In this document: in pieces, positions 35,216 to 43,553 of the stretch
Layout: the number at the start of each line of letters is the position of its first letter
Position numbering within the stretch: the stretch's first letter is position 1
NCBI GenBank assembly: GCA_016280595.1
Contig: JAEEHB010000015.1
Span: forward strand, 1-64,000
Length of the DNA stretch: 64,000 bases
Source of the DNA: Clostridiaceae bacterium
GTDB taxonomy: Bacteria; Bacillota; Clostridia; Oscillospirales; Acutalibacteraceae
Direction of reading: 5' to 3'
Notes under the pieces: generated by a model
What the model was told of the DNA's origin: nothing
The model's database searches: none
Seen by the model: only the letters and a program-made list of their open reading frames with translations
Made by a program: the position numbers and the translations under genes

Positions 35216-36094
35216 ATGACAAAAGAAGGAATTATTCTCAAAGGCATAGGCGGATTCTACTATGTAAAAGCCGATGACTTTCAGCTTTACGAGTGTAAAG
35301 CAAAGGGTATATTCCGCAACGAGGGTATAAAGCCCCTCACGGGGGACAGAGTCACCATATCCGTCAATGAAAACGCCGAAAACACAATAGACGTGATTCA
35401 CGAGCGCTCCACGGTTATGACGCGCCCGCCGATTGCAAATATTGACAGGCTTTTCATTGTGCAGTCCACAGTTGAGCCGCGCCCCGTGCTTCTGATTATC
35501 GATAAACTCACAGCTCTCGCGGTTGACAAGGGCATAGAGCCGATAGTCATTTTCACAAAATGCGATAAGGCGAACGGTCAGCGCTATGCGGATATTTACC
35601 GCCGCGTAAATATCAAATCAATCTGTGTATCCTGCAAAACGGGCGAAGGTATTGACGAGGTCAAAAATGAAATAGAGGGTTATACCAGCGCATTCGCAGG
35701 CAACACCGGTGTTGGTAAATCTTCGCTCCTTAATGCCCTTGAGCCCTCGCTTAACCTCGCGACCGATGAAATCAGCGATGCTCTCGGCAGAGGCAAGCAC
35801 ACCACCCGCCAGAGCGAACTGTTTGAAATCTGCGGCGGTCTTGTTGCAGATACTCCCGGTTTCGCGTCAATCGTTTCGGAGGACAGCGAGTTCGTTTCAA
35901 AAGAAAATCTTCCCTTTGCTTTCAAGGAGTTTGCGCCCTATCTCGGCCAGTGCAGATTTTCAACCTGCCGCCATATGAACGATATGGGATGCAAAATCAT
36001 TGAGGCTGTTGAGATGGGCGAAATACCCGTTTCAAGGCACGAGAGTTACAAGATGCTCCTCGAACAGGCGGAGCAGGTGAAAAGCTGGAACTGA
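35216..36094 (+). CDS. rsgA: Ribosome small subunit GTPase RsgA
   Basis: This 292-residue circularly permuted GTPase has an OB fold (GIGGFYYVKADDFQLYECKA), FTKCDKAN (G4) before GNTGVGKSSLLN (P-loop, about 160) and DTPGFAS, and a C-terminal zinc finger CRFSTCRHMNDMGC. It helps mature the 30S subunit. The usual next genes in Firmicutes, rpe and a thiamine pyrophosphokinase, are absent: the operon ends in a terminator at 36109. Confidence 0.96.
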   Translation: MTKEGIILKGIGGFYYVKADDFQLYECKAKGIFRNEGIKPLTGDRVTISVNENAENTIDVIHERSTVMTRPPIANIDRLFIVQSTVEPRPVLLIIDKLTALAVDKGIEPIVIFTKCDKANGQRYADIYRRVNIKSICVSCKTGEGIDEVKNEIEGYTSAFAGNTGVGKSSLLNALEPSLNLATDEISDALGRGKHTTRQSELFEICGGLVADTPGFASIVSEDSEFVSKENLPFAFKEFAPYLGQCRFSTCRHMNDMGCKIIEAVEMGEIPVSRHESYKMLLEQAEQVKSWN

Positions 36095-36108
36095 TTTTTA
36101 AGCATAAT

Positions 36109-36141
36109 AAAAACCCCGATGGAATATCCATCGGGGTTTTT
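36109..36141. terminator. Bidirectional terminator between rsgA and the DUF1667 gene
   Basis: A perfect 15-bp inverted repeat (AAAAACCCCGATGGA / TCCATCGGGGTTTTT) with a three-base loop has T tracts on both strands. It ends the long rsgA operon on the plus strand and the FAD-oxidoreductase operon on the minus strand. Confidence 0.95.
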
Positions 36142-36157
36142 GCTGTATCAGTAAATC

Positions 36158-36523
36158 TTATTTTGCAGGGCAGTGGTTTGTTGCCACTATATTTACGCCG
36201 GTGCCGCAGATGTTTTCAATCAGCACATCGCCGAGCGTTACAGGAGCGTTAACAGCCGCCGCGTTTACAGCCTGCATGCAGTCGAATATCTTTTCCTTGG
36301 GCAGAGGACCTGCGGATTTGCAGGGCACCACATTGTAAATGCCGCCCTCAACGCGTACTGTTGTCGCGAGGCTTCTCAGGGGATGAGTTATTTCGTCTTT
36401 CGCGTATTTTTCTCCTCTGGGGCAGGTGTTGCCGCTGATGCTTGTGATTTCGCCGCTTTCGGTCATTTCAACTTTGATTGAACAGCCCATAGGGCAGGTA
36501 ACACAGGTGATATTACGAGTCAT
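36158..36523 (-). CDS. DUF1667 Cys-rich protein
   Basis: This 121-residue protein begins TRNITCVTCPMGCSI and later has GNTCPRGEKYAKDE, a Cys pattern (CxxCxxxC plus another Cys) that suggests an Fe-S or metal centre. DUF1667 is regularly the third gene after two FAD oxidoreductases; in Thermotoga this trio lies near glycerol genes. The role is likely an electron-transfer partner. It starts three bases after the end of the preceding oxidoreductase gene on the minus strand. Confidence 0.92.
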   Translation of the reverse strand: MTRNITCVTCPMGCSIKVEMTESGEITSISGNTCPRGEKYAKDEITHPLRSLATTVRVEGGIYNVVPCKSAGPLPKEKIFDCMQAVNAAAVNAPVTLGDVLIENICGTGVNIVATNHCPAK

Positions 36524-36526
36524 TTC

Positions 36527-37780
36527 TTACACCTCCACCGAAATTTCAATAACGCCGTCTTTTTCAAAAGTGTCGAGCATCTTTTTGGTGATTAAAACAC
36601 TTTCCATTTCGCCCGGAGCGAGACGGGGTCTCTTGCGGCTTATGAGTTCATTGCCGTTGTATTTAACCTTTACGGTCGCGTTTTTGAATGTGTTGCCCAC
36701 TCTGAAAAAGAGTTTGACATCGCCTTCATTGTTGAGGTTGATTTTCTGGGGAACGATGTATCTCACGGTGCCAACGCCTTTTGTGGTAACCTGATCGCTC
36801 TTCTGCTTTTTGCCGAGCACATATCTTGCCGCACCTTCGCCGGCCGTCTGGCTTTCGAGTGTAACAAAGTCAACGAGGTCGTGCACGTGAAGCACGTTGC
36901 CGCAGGCGAAAACGCCCTCGTGATCGGTTTCTCTGTATTCGTCAACAACCGCGCCGTTTGTCACTCTGTCAAGCCCTATGCCTACCGCTCTGGTAAGTTC
37001 GTTTTCGGGGATAAGACCGACCGAGAGAAGCAGAGTGTCGCACTCTATGAGCCTCTCCGTGCCGGGAATCGGGCGACGATTTTCGTCAACGCTTGCTATT
37101 GTAACTCCGGTAACTCTGTCTTTGCCGTGGATATCGATTACCGTGGTGCTCAGATAAAGGGGAATGCCGAAGTCGTCAAGGCACTGCACTATGTTTCTGG
37201 TAAGTCCGCTCGAATAGGGCATCAGTTCGCATACGCACTCAACCTTTGCGCCTTCGAGTGTCATTCTTCTCGCCATAATAAGACCGATATCGCCCGAGCC
37301 GAGAATAACGACTTTTTTGCCGGGCATATAGCCGTCTATATTGACGTATTTCTGCGCCGTGCCCGCGCTCATAATACCGCTTGCTCTTGTGCCGGGTATG
37401 TTGAGAGCACCTCTGGGTCTTTCTCTGCATCCCATGGCGAGGATAACCGCTTTGGCCTGAATTTCCAGCAGACCGTCTTTTTTATTTACCGCATAGACAA
37501 CGTTGCTGTCGGTAATTTCAAGAGCCATTGTATCGGTCTTGTATTCGATTTTTTCTTTATTTACAAGGTCAATGAATCTGCTTGCGTATTCGGGGCCCGA
37601 AAGTTCTTCGCCGAAATACTGCAGACCGAAACCGGTGTGAATGCACTGCTCAAGAATTCCTCCGAGGGTTTCCGCTCTTTCGAGGATGAGTATGCTGTCA
37701 ACGCCGCATTCTTTTGCTTTGAGGGCTGCCGCCATACCTGCGGGGCCGCCGCCTATGATGACTATATCGTAGTTAAGCAT
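36527..37780 (-). CDS. FAD-dependent NAD(P)H oxidoreductase of the DUF1667 cassette
   Basis: This 417-residue flavoprotein has an N-terminal FAD-binding motif YDIVIIGGGPAGMAAA, an internal NAD(P) motif VVILGSGDIGLIMAR, and a C-terminal beta domain of about 100 residues ending VEV. It resembles the sarcosine/NADH oxidase alpha-type subunits and may pass electrons between NAD(P)H, the DUF1667 protein and the preceding dehydrogenase. The start is ATG 37780, with GGAGG at 37793-37789 on the minus strand; an open frame extends further upstream without a better site. A CxxxC pair, LEQCIHTG, lies in the N-terminal part. Confidence 0.9.
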   Translation of the reverse strand: MLNYDIVIIGGGPAGMAAALKAKECGVDSILILERAETLGGILEQCIHTGFGLQYFGEELSGPEYASRFIDLVNKEKIEYKTDTMALEITDSNVVYAVNKKDGLLEIQAKAVILAMGCRERPRGALNIPGTRASGIMSAGTAQKYVNIDGYMPGKKVVILGSGDIGLIMARRMTLEGAKVECVCELMPYSSGLTRNIVQCLDDFGIPLYLSTTVIDIHGKDRVTGVTIASVDENRRPIPGTERLIECDTLLLSVGLIPENELTRAVGIGLDRVTNGAVVDEYRETDHEGVFACGNVLHVHDLVDFVTLESQTAGEGAARYVLGKKQKSDQVTTKGVGTVRYIVPQKINLNNEGDVKLFFRVGNTFKNATVKVKYNGNELISRKRPRLAPGEMESVLITKKMLDTFEKDGVIEISVEV

Positions 37781-37793
37781 CGCTCTCTCCTCC

Positions 37794-39224
37794 TTACTTC
37801 GTTCTCTCGTAGAGTATTTTTGATTCACCGCCGAACTTGGTGATTTCGTTTATTTCAACACCGAGTTCTCTTGCGAGCAGTTCAACAACCTTTGAGCCGC
37901 AGAAGCCGCCCTGACAGCGACCCATACCCGCTCTGGTTCTTCTCTTTACGCCGTCAACATCTCTTGCGCCTGCGGGAGCGTGGATTGCGTCAAGGATTTC
38001 GCCTTCTGTTATTGTTTCACAGCGGCATACTATTCTGCCGTAAGCGGGATTCTTTTCTATAAGCGCTTTTCTCTGTTCGTTGCTCATATGCCTGAAACGA
38101 ACGGGCTCTTCTCTCACGGGGTCAAATGAGGGGTTGAGCGCTGCGCCGCAGTCTTCGGTAATGATTCCCGCTACCATTTCGCCGATTGCGGGAGCGGATG
38201 AAAGGCCGGGCGATTCAATGCCCGCGACATTTATGAATCTGCCGTTCTTTTCGCTCTTGCCTATAAGGAAATCGTCACTTTCAAGGTGAGCCCTGAGGCC
38301 TGCAAACGAGGTGATGACATCTCTTGTAGAAACGGCGGGCACGGATTTCTGCGTTTTCGCGAGTATGTCCGCAAGCACATCCGCGTGCGTCGCGACATCT
38401 TCTTTGTCTTCAATATCAATCGCGCTCGGTCCGAGAATAAGGTTGCCGTCAACAGTCGGGGTTACAAGCGCGCCCTTGCCCATGATTGTGGGGCACTGGA
38501 AAAGCACATGGCTCGCAAGGTTACCTGAGGACTTGTCGCACAGCATATATTCGCCCTTGCGCGGGATGGTGTGAATTGAATTATCTCCGATAAGCGCGGC
38601 TATTTCGTCGCAGTAAACGCCTGCCGCGTTGACAATGTATTTTGCTTTTACTTCCTGCTTGCCGTCCGAAACGGTGAAAACGGATCCGTCGTCCTCAATC
38701 TTTGACACACGGAAGTTCCTTATAAACTCCGCGCCGTTTTTCACTGCGTTTTCAACAGCGGCAATTGTCAGCTCGTACGGGCAGACTATGCCGGCTGAGG
38801 GGGCCCACAGTGCGGCAACCGCTTTGTCGCTTACATTGGGCTCGGCAGAGCGCAGTTTTTCACTGTCATAGATTTCAAGGCCGGGCACACCGTTTTCGTT
38901 GCCTCTTTCAAGCAGTTTGCGGAGCGTTACCGTCTCTTCATCCGAAAAAGCAAGCACGAAGGAGCCGATGCGCTTAAAGGGAACGTGGAGTTCTTTGCAC
39001 ACGTCCGACATAGCGGCATTGCCCTTTACGTTGAGGATTGCTTTGAGTGAACCGGGCACAGCGTCAAATCCCGCGTGAACAATGGCGGAGTTTGCTTTTG
39101 TGGTGCCCATAGCAACATCATTGCATCTGTCAAGCAGTACCACTTTGAGATTGTATTTTGTGAGTTCTCTTGCGGCAAAAGCGCCGGAAACACCTGCGCC
39201 GATGACAGCAACATCGTAGTTCAT
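37794..39224 (-). CDS. GlpA-like FAD dehydrogenase with BFD-type [2Fe-2S] domain
   Basis: This 476-residue protein has a DAO/GlpA FAD fold (YDVAVIGAGVSGAFAAREL, VDEAA-type segments, FAGLRAHLESDDFLIG) and a C-terminal BFD-like domain whose cysteines lie in CRCETITEGE and MGRCQGGFCG. The family includes anaerobic glycerol-3-phosphate dehydrogenase (GlpA) and L-2-hydroxyglutarate oxidase-like enzymes. Substrate cannot be fixed from sequence; no glpK or glpF is present here. First gene of the three-gene minus-strand operon, 13 bases before the next one, with its own promoter at 39263-39291. Confidence 0.88.
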   Translation of the reverse strand: MNYDVAVIGAGVSGAFAARELTKYNLKVVLLDRCNDVAMGTTKANSAIVHAGFDAVPGSLKAILNVKGNAAMSDVCKELHVPFKRIGSFVLAFSDEETVTLRKLLERGNENGVPGLEIYDSEKLRSAEPNVSDKAVAALWAPSAGIVCPYELTIAAVENAVKNGAEFIRNFRVSKIEDDGSVFTVSDGKQEVKAKYIVNAAGVYCDEIAALIGDNSIHTIPRKGEYMLCDKSSGNLASHVLFQCPTIMGKGALVTPTVDGNLILGPSAIDIEDKEDVATHADVLADILAKTQKSVPAVSTRDVITSFAGLRAHLESDDFLIGKSEKNGRFINVAGIESPGLSSAPAIGEMVAGIITEDCGAALNPSFDPVREEPVRFRHMSNEQRKALIEKNPAYGRIVCRCETITEGEILDAIHAPAGARDVDGVKRRTRAGMGRCQGGFCGSKVVELLARELGVEINEITKFGGESKILYERTK

Positions 39225-39262
39225 AATAATGACCTCCGGATATCTTTTTCTTACAAAAAATG

Positions 39263-39291
39263 ATTATACTATTTGTTTTACAATATTACAA
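39263..39291 (-). promoter_or_regulatory. SigA promoter of the FAD-oxidoreductase/DUF1667 operon
   Basis: Read on the minus strand: TTGTAA (39291-39286), 17-bp spacer, TATAAT (39268-39263). The GlpA-like gene starts at 39224, so the leader is about 30 bases, including the GGAGG site. No clear repressor operator was seen. Confidence 0.78.
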
Positions 39292-39348
39292 TATATAATT
39301 TGCAAAACCGGAAAAGATTTATCACACGGGGAGCAGTCTGTTACGAAA

Positions 39349-40074
39349 TCACGCTTTTATCTGAGAAAGAATTTCGCCGACTTTTCCGTGAATTACAAGG
39401 CTGAATTCGTCATCCATACCCGTGCTTTCCTTGTTGATTATCACAAGTTTGCTTCCTCTGAAATATCTTATGAATCCCGCCGCCGGATATACCCTGAGCG
39501 ATGTGCCCGCGACTATGAGCATATCCGCCTTTGATATTGCTTCCACTGCGCCTTCGATTGTCGGCCCGTCAAGCGGCTCCTCATAGAGCACCACATCCGG
39601 CTTTACTGTGCCGCCGCAGGGGCATACTGGCACACCTTCGCTGTGAGCCACATACTCCGCGTCAAAGAACTTTCCGCATTTTGTGCAGTAGTTTCTCAGC
39701 ACGCTTCCGTGCAATTCAAACACTTTTGTGCTTCCGGCATCCGTGTGAAGACCGTCTATATTCTGTGTCACCACCGTGATGTTTTTGCCTGCTTTTTCAA
39801 GTTCGGCAATCTTCAGATGAGCGGCGTTGGGTTTTGCGTCGGGGTAGTAGAAGTACTTTTTGTAAAACTCAAAAAACTCTTCGGGGTGGGCGAGGTAAAA
39901 AGAATGGCTGATTATCTCTTCGGGAGGGTATTTTGCCTTCTGCATATAAATGCCGTCAGCCGAGCGGAAATCAGGTATTCCGCTTTCGGTGGAAACACCC
40001 GCTCCTCCGAAAAAGACGATGTTTTCGCTCTCGTCAATCATCTGCTGAAGTTTTATAATTTTTTCATTATCCAT
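39349..40074 (-). CDS. cobB: Sirtuin NAD-dependent protein deacylase
   Basis: This 241-residue protein is a Sir2-family enzyme: FFGGAGVSTESGIPDFRS binds NAD, TQNIDGLHTDAG and the catalytic His in ELHGSV follow, and the zinc knot is CTKC...CPCG. It removes acyl groups from lysines using NAD. The Ala in place of a Tyr/Arg pair typical of desuccinylases cannot be judged by eye. It is divergent from ftsK, with a promoter in the shared gap at 40093-40122. Confidence 0.95.
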   Translation of the reverse strand: MDNEKIIKLQQMIDESENIVFFGGAGVSTESGIPDFRSADGIYMQKAKYPPEEIISHSFYLAHPEEFFEFYKKYFYYPDAKPNAAHLKIAELEKAGKNITVVTQNIDGLHTDAGSTKVFELHGSVLRNYCTKCGKFFDAEYVAHSEGVPVCPCGGTVKPDVVLYEEPLDGPTIEGAVEAISKADMLIVAGTSLRVYPAAGFIRYFRGSKLVIINKESTGMDDEFSLVIHGKVGEILSQIKA

Positions 40075-40092
40075 AATATCGCCTCCAGAGTC

Positions 40093-40122
40093 ATTTTATC
40101 ACCATACATTGTATATTTTCAA
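40093..40122 (-). promoter_or_regulatory. Candidate promoter of the sirtuin gene
   Basis: On the minus strand TTGAAA (40122-40117) and TAAAAT (40098-40093) are 18 bp apart, about 20 bases before the ATG at 40074. GGAGG overlies the leader near 40086. A moderate match. Confidence 0.5.
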
Positions 40123-40152
40123 GCACCGCTCTACAAAATATAGTTTTTTCTA

Positions 40153-40181
40153 TTGCATTATTTTTATTATAATGCTATAAT
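40153..40181 (+). promoter_or_regulatory. SigA promoter of ftsK
   Basis: TTGCAT (40153-40158), 17-bp spacer, TATAAT (40176-40181) in an AT-rich divergent gap of 188 bases. The translation start is at 40263, so the leader is about 75 bases. A second TATAAT at 40168 is only nine bases from the -35 box and is not expected to work with it. Confidence 0.72.
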
Positions 40182-40262
40182 ATAAAATAGCGAATTTTAC
40201 CCGCTTGTAATAAATGATTTCTTTATATATCATTCCATAATTATTTCGAGGAGTTGAAAACA

Positions 40263-43200
40263 TTGGCTGAAACGGGAAAGAAAAAACAAACCGGTAAGTC
40301 AGAGCCCAAAATCCCTGCCGCCGCCAAAAAGCCTCAGAGCAGGTCTCAGAGTACGAGTGCGAAAAAACCTGCCGCGCAGTCAAAGCCGGCAAAGACAAAG
40401 CAGGTCCGGGATGAAAGAGATGCCGTAAACAAACAGACGCTTGCGATTATCTTCGCCGCTGCGGGAGTGTTTCTGCTTGCCGTTGCGCTGATAGAAGGCG
40501 AAAGCGCCTGGCTTGCCATGCACAATTTTATGTTTGCTGTGCTCGGCGTATGTGCTTATATTATTCCGTTCATACTTTTCTATGTTTCTTTCATTTACGC
40601 GAAAGACAAACCGGGAAGATACACTGCCGCAAATCTTTTCTTTGCGGGAGCCACCCTCATTCTTCTTTGCTCATCGATTCATATAATAAAGAATCCGCCC
40701 GAGTTTTTCAAGACAACAACCGTATCAATGCAGATTTCCATGGCGTGGGAAGATGCCGCTTCTGTTAAAGGCGGCGGAGTTATAGGAGCCCTCATAGGCG
40801 GCGGTATAGCCAAATTCTTCGGAAAGACAGGCGCGGTTGTCACGGCTCTTATCCTGCTCGCCGTATCCCTGCTTCTGTTTACGGGGCTGTCGCTTCCGGT
40901 AATCGTTTCCGCGATAGGAAAGCCCTTGAGCAGCGTGCGCAGGCTGACCAACGAAAGAATGGAAGAGGTCGCTCAGCGCAGAGAGGAATACAGAAGACAG
41001 CAGGAAGAGGAAGAACTCGAAAGGCAGAAGGAAAACACCCTTCCTCCCGAAGCCGAAAACACTGCAGGCGCCGAAAACCGGAAAAAAGGTCCTAAGATTC
41101 CCGAAATCGGAGGCTCCGTCAAATCAAACGGCAAACTTGCCGAGCCGCCCATGCCTCCCGTTATCAACACGGGCGCGGCGGCAACTGCTGTGCCTCAGTC
41201 GGTAGCCGCAGGCATAGCCGGAGCGCAGACTGCCGCAGTGGCGGCGGGTACAGCGGCAGCGGCGAAAGCATCAAAAATCAAAATTGAAAAAACACCCGCA
41301 GAGCCCAAGCCCAAAAAGGCGGAAAAGAAGCCTGCCGATAAAAAGACTCCGCCTGCGGAAGCACCCGCAAACAAAGGAGATTACAAACTTCCCCCGATTG
41401 ACTGCCTCGATCTGCCCAAGGGCACTTCTTCCGTCGATTTTGAGGGCGAAATAGAGAGAGGCTCGAGACAGCTTGTCGAAACTCTCGAAAGTTTCAAAAT
41501 CCACGCAACCGTCACAGCCATTTCAAGAGGGCCTTCGGTTACGAGGTATGAACTCGTGCCTGAAGCGGGCATCAGAATAAACAGAATAACCGCGCTTTCC
41601 GATGATATCGCCCTGCGCCTTGCCGCAAAGAGCGTAAGAATAGAAGCGCCCATTCCCGGCAAAGCGGCAATAGGTATAGAAGTGCCCAACAGTGCAAAGT
41701 CAATGGTTTCAATGCGCGAGGTTATCGATACCGATGTTTACAGAGCGGGCAGTGCCAAGAGCAAACTCAATGTTGCTCTGGGTAAAGATATCACGGGCAA
41801 TATCATTACAGCGGACCTTGCCAAGATGCCGCACCTGCTTGTCGCGGGTACTACGGGCTCGGGTAAATCCGTCTGCCTTAACACGATGATAGTCAGCCTG
41901 CTTTACAATGCCGCTCCCGACGAAGTAAAACTTCTTATGATTGACCCGAAGATGGTTGAGTTTACCATCTACAACGGTATTTCCCACCTTCAGGTACCCG
42001 TTGTTTCAAATCCGCGCAAGGCGGCGGGCGCGCTCTCGTGGGCGGTAAGCGAAATGGAAAAGAGATACAAACTCTTTGCCGAAAACAGAGTTAAGGATAT
42101 CAAGGGCTACAACCGTCTGTGCGAGGCGGAGAAATCCCTTGAAAAGATGCCTCATATAGTTATATTCATCGACGAACTTTCAGACCTTATGATGGCTTCG
42201 CCCAAAGAGGTTGAAGATTCTATCTGCCGCCTTGCCCAGATGGCGAGAGCCGCAGGTATGCATATGGTTATCGCAACTCAGAGACCGTCCGTTGATGTTA
42301 TCACCGGTATTATCAGGGCAAACATTCCTTCGAGAATCGCTCTCTATGTTTCATCGCAGATTGATTCGAGAATCATCATAGACCAGAGCGGCGCCGAAAA
42401 ACTGCTCGGTAACGGCGATATGCTCTTTAACCCCGTAGGCACAAGCAAGCCTCACAGGGTGCAGGGCTGCTATATCTCCGAAGAAGAAGTTGAAAGAATC
42501 GTAAGTTACATCAAGGCTCAGGGCGAAGCGGTATACAGCGACGAAACCATCAGAGAAATCGACGCGAGAGCCGCTTCCGCAGAAACCAAGAAGGGCTATG
42601 ATGAGGCAGACGGTGAAGACGCTCTCGACCCGATGTTCGATCAGGCGGCGGAGGCGGTCATCACCGCAGGTCAGGCATCCACCACAATGCTTCAGAAGAA
42701 ACTCAAACTCGGTTACGCCAGGGCATCAAGAGTTATGGATCAGCTCGAAGAGAGGGGGATAGTAGGCCCGTCCGAGGGCGCGAAACCCAGACAGGTGCTT
42801 ATCTCACAGACACAGTGGTACGAGATGCAGGCGCTTGCGGAAGGCGGCGCGGGCAAGAATGTTCAGCTTGAATTCAACACCGCCGAAATACCCGCAGAGC
42901 CCGAGTATGAAGATGAAGAAGATTTAACCGACGATATCGCCGAAGAGGAAGACGAAGCGTATGAGGAGCAGGCGGACGATACTGAGGCTGAGCCCGAAAT
43001 CGAAGCCGAGCCCGATGACTTTGCCGACATCTATGAAGAAGATGACGAAGACGACGATGACGGCGAATACGCCGAAGTAATTGAGGATGAACAGCCCGCA
43101 GAGGACGAAACTCCCGCTACGGATGAATATGAAGATATCTACAGCAACTCGGCGGATATTCCCGACGGGCAGGATGACGATGATTCGGAAAATGAGATAA

Positions 43201-43538
43201 CGGAAGAAATTACCGAAGAGCCGGTCGAAGAAATCCCTGTTGAAGAAATACCGACTGAGGAGATACCTGCCGAAGAAATTCCTGTTGAAGAAATACCCGC
43301 TGAATCGCTTGATGAAAAAGGCGAATCACAGCCCGCAGAGCCTGCGCAGGCGGAAGAAACAGTGCAGGAGATAGAGGTTGAAGTTCTTGAGCCGGATACT
43401 CCGGATACTCCCGCGGGTGACGGCGAAGAAGAGTACTATGAGGAAGCGGACGATTTTGAGCCCGTTTCCATTGACGACCTTTTCAGCGACGACGATTTTT
43501 ATGATGACAGCAGCGATGACGATTTCTTTTCCGAATAA
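40263..43538 (+). CDS. ftsK: DNA translocase FtsK/SpoIIIE with long acidic tail
   Basis: This 1091-residue protein has a basic N-terminus, four membrane helices (about 59-218), a Pro/Ala-rich linker, a motor domain with Walker A GTTGSGKS (about 529-536) and Walker B IVIFIDEL, and a gamma winged helix (about 788-850) that reads chromosome polarity signals. About 220 further residues follow (868-1091), very rich in Asp and Glu, with five EEIP repeats and an end DDLFSDDDFYDDSSDDDFFS. The start is TTG 40263, nine bases after GAGGAG at 40248-40253; TTG 40254 touches that site and is unlikely. Typical SpoIIIE proteins stop just after the gamma domain. It pumps DNA during division or sporulation. 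Confidence 0.95.
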   Translation: MAETGKKKQTGKSEPKIPAAAKKPQSRSQSTSAKKPAAQSKPAKTKQVRDERDAVNKQTLAIIFAAAGVFLLAVALIEGESAWLAMHNFMFAVLGVCAYIIPFILFYVSFIYAKDKPGRYTAANLFFAGATLILLCSSIHIIKNPPEFFKTTTVSMQISMAWEDAASVKGGGVIGALIGGGIAKFFGKTGAVVTALILLAVSLLLFTGLSLPVIVSAIGKPLSSVRRLTNERMEEVAQRREEYRRQQEEEELERQKENTLPPEAENTAGAENRKKGPKIPEIGGSVKSNGKLAEPPMPPVINTGAAATAVPQSVAAGIAGAQTAAVAAGTAAAAKASKIKIEKTPAEPKPKKAEKKPADKKTPPAEAPANKGDYKLPPIDCLDLPKGTSSVDFEGEIERGSRQLVETLESFKIHATVTAISRGPSVTRYELVPEAGIRINRITALSDDIALRLAAKSVRIEAPIPGKAAIGIEVPNSAKSMVSMREVIDTDVYRAGSAKSKLNVALGKDITGNIITADLAKMPHLLVAGTTGSGKSVCLNTMIVSLLYNAAPDEVKLLMIDPKMVEFTIYNGISHLQVPVVSNPRKAAGALSWAVSEMEKRYKLFAENRVKDIKGYNRLCEAEKSLEKMPHIVIFIDELSDLMMASPKEVEDSICRLAQMARAAGMHMVIATQRPSVDVITGIIRANIPSRIALYVSSQIDSRIIIDQSGAEKLLGNGDMLFNPVGTSKPHRVQGCYISEEEVERIVSYIKAQGEAVYSDETIREIDARAASAETKKGYDEADGEDALDPMFDQAAEAVITAGQASTTMLQKKLKLGYARASRVMDQLEERGIVGPSEGAKPRQVLISQTQWYEMQALAEGGAGKNVQLEFNTAEIPAEPEYEDEEDLTDDIAEEEDEAYEEQADDTEAEPEIEAEPDDFADIYEEDDEDDDDGEYAEVIEDEQPAEDETPATDEYEDIYSNSADIPDGQDDDDSENEITEEITEEPVEEIPVEEIPTEEIPAEEIPVEEIPAESLDEKGESQPAEPAQAEETVQEIEVEVLEPDTPDTPAGDGEEEYYEEADDFEPVSIDDLFSDDDFYDDSSDDDFFSE
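43224..43298 (+). repeat. Five 15-bp tandem units coding for EEIP repeats in FtsK tail
   Basis: Five in-frame 15-base units (43224-43238, 43239-43253, 43254-43268, 43269-43283, 43284-43298) encode (V/T/A)EEIP. Synonymous differences between copies show that protein sequence, not just DNA, is maintained or that the repeat is old. Confidence 0.85.
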
Positions 43539-43553
43539 TACGGACGGTGAACA

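Noticed and set aside
36881-37843. Long open frame on the plus strand (320 codons)
   Set aside because: Antisense to the FAD oxidoreductase, whose motifs are clear; no ribosome site and composition is typical of a shadow frame.
40168-40173. First TATAAT in the sirtuin-ftsK gap as the -10 box
   Set aside because: Only nine bases from the TTGCAT -35 box; the second TATAAT at 40176 has the right 17-base spacing.
43224-43298. Possible CRISPR or satellite repeat
   Set aside because: The 15-base units are in frame, have no spacers and encode EEIP repeats of FtsK.
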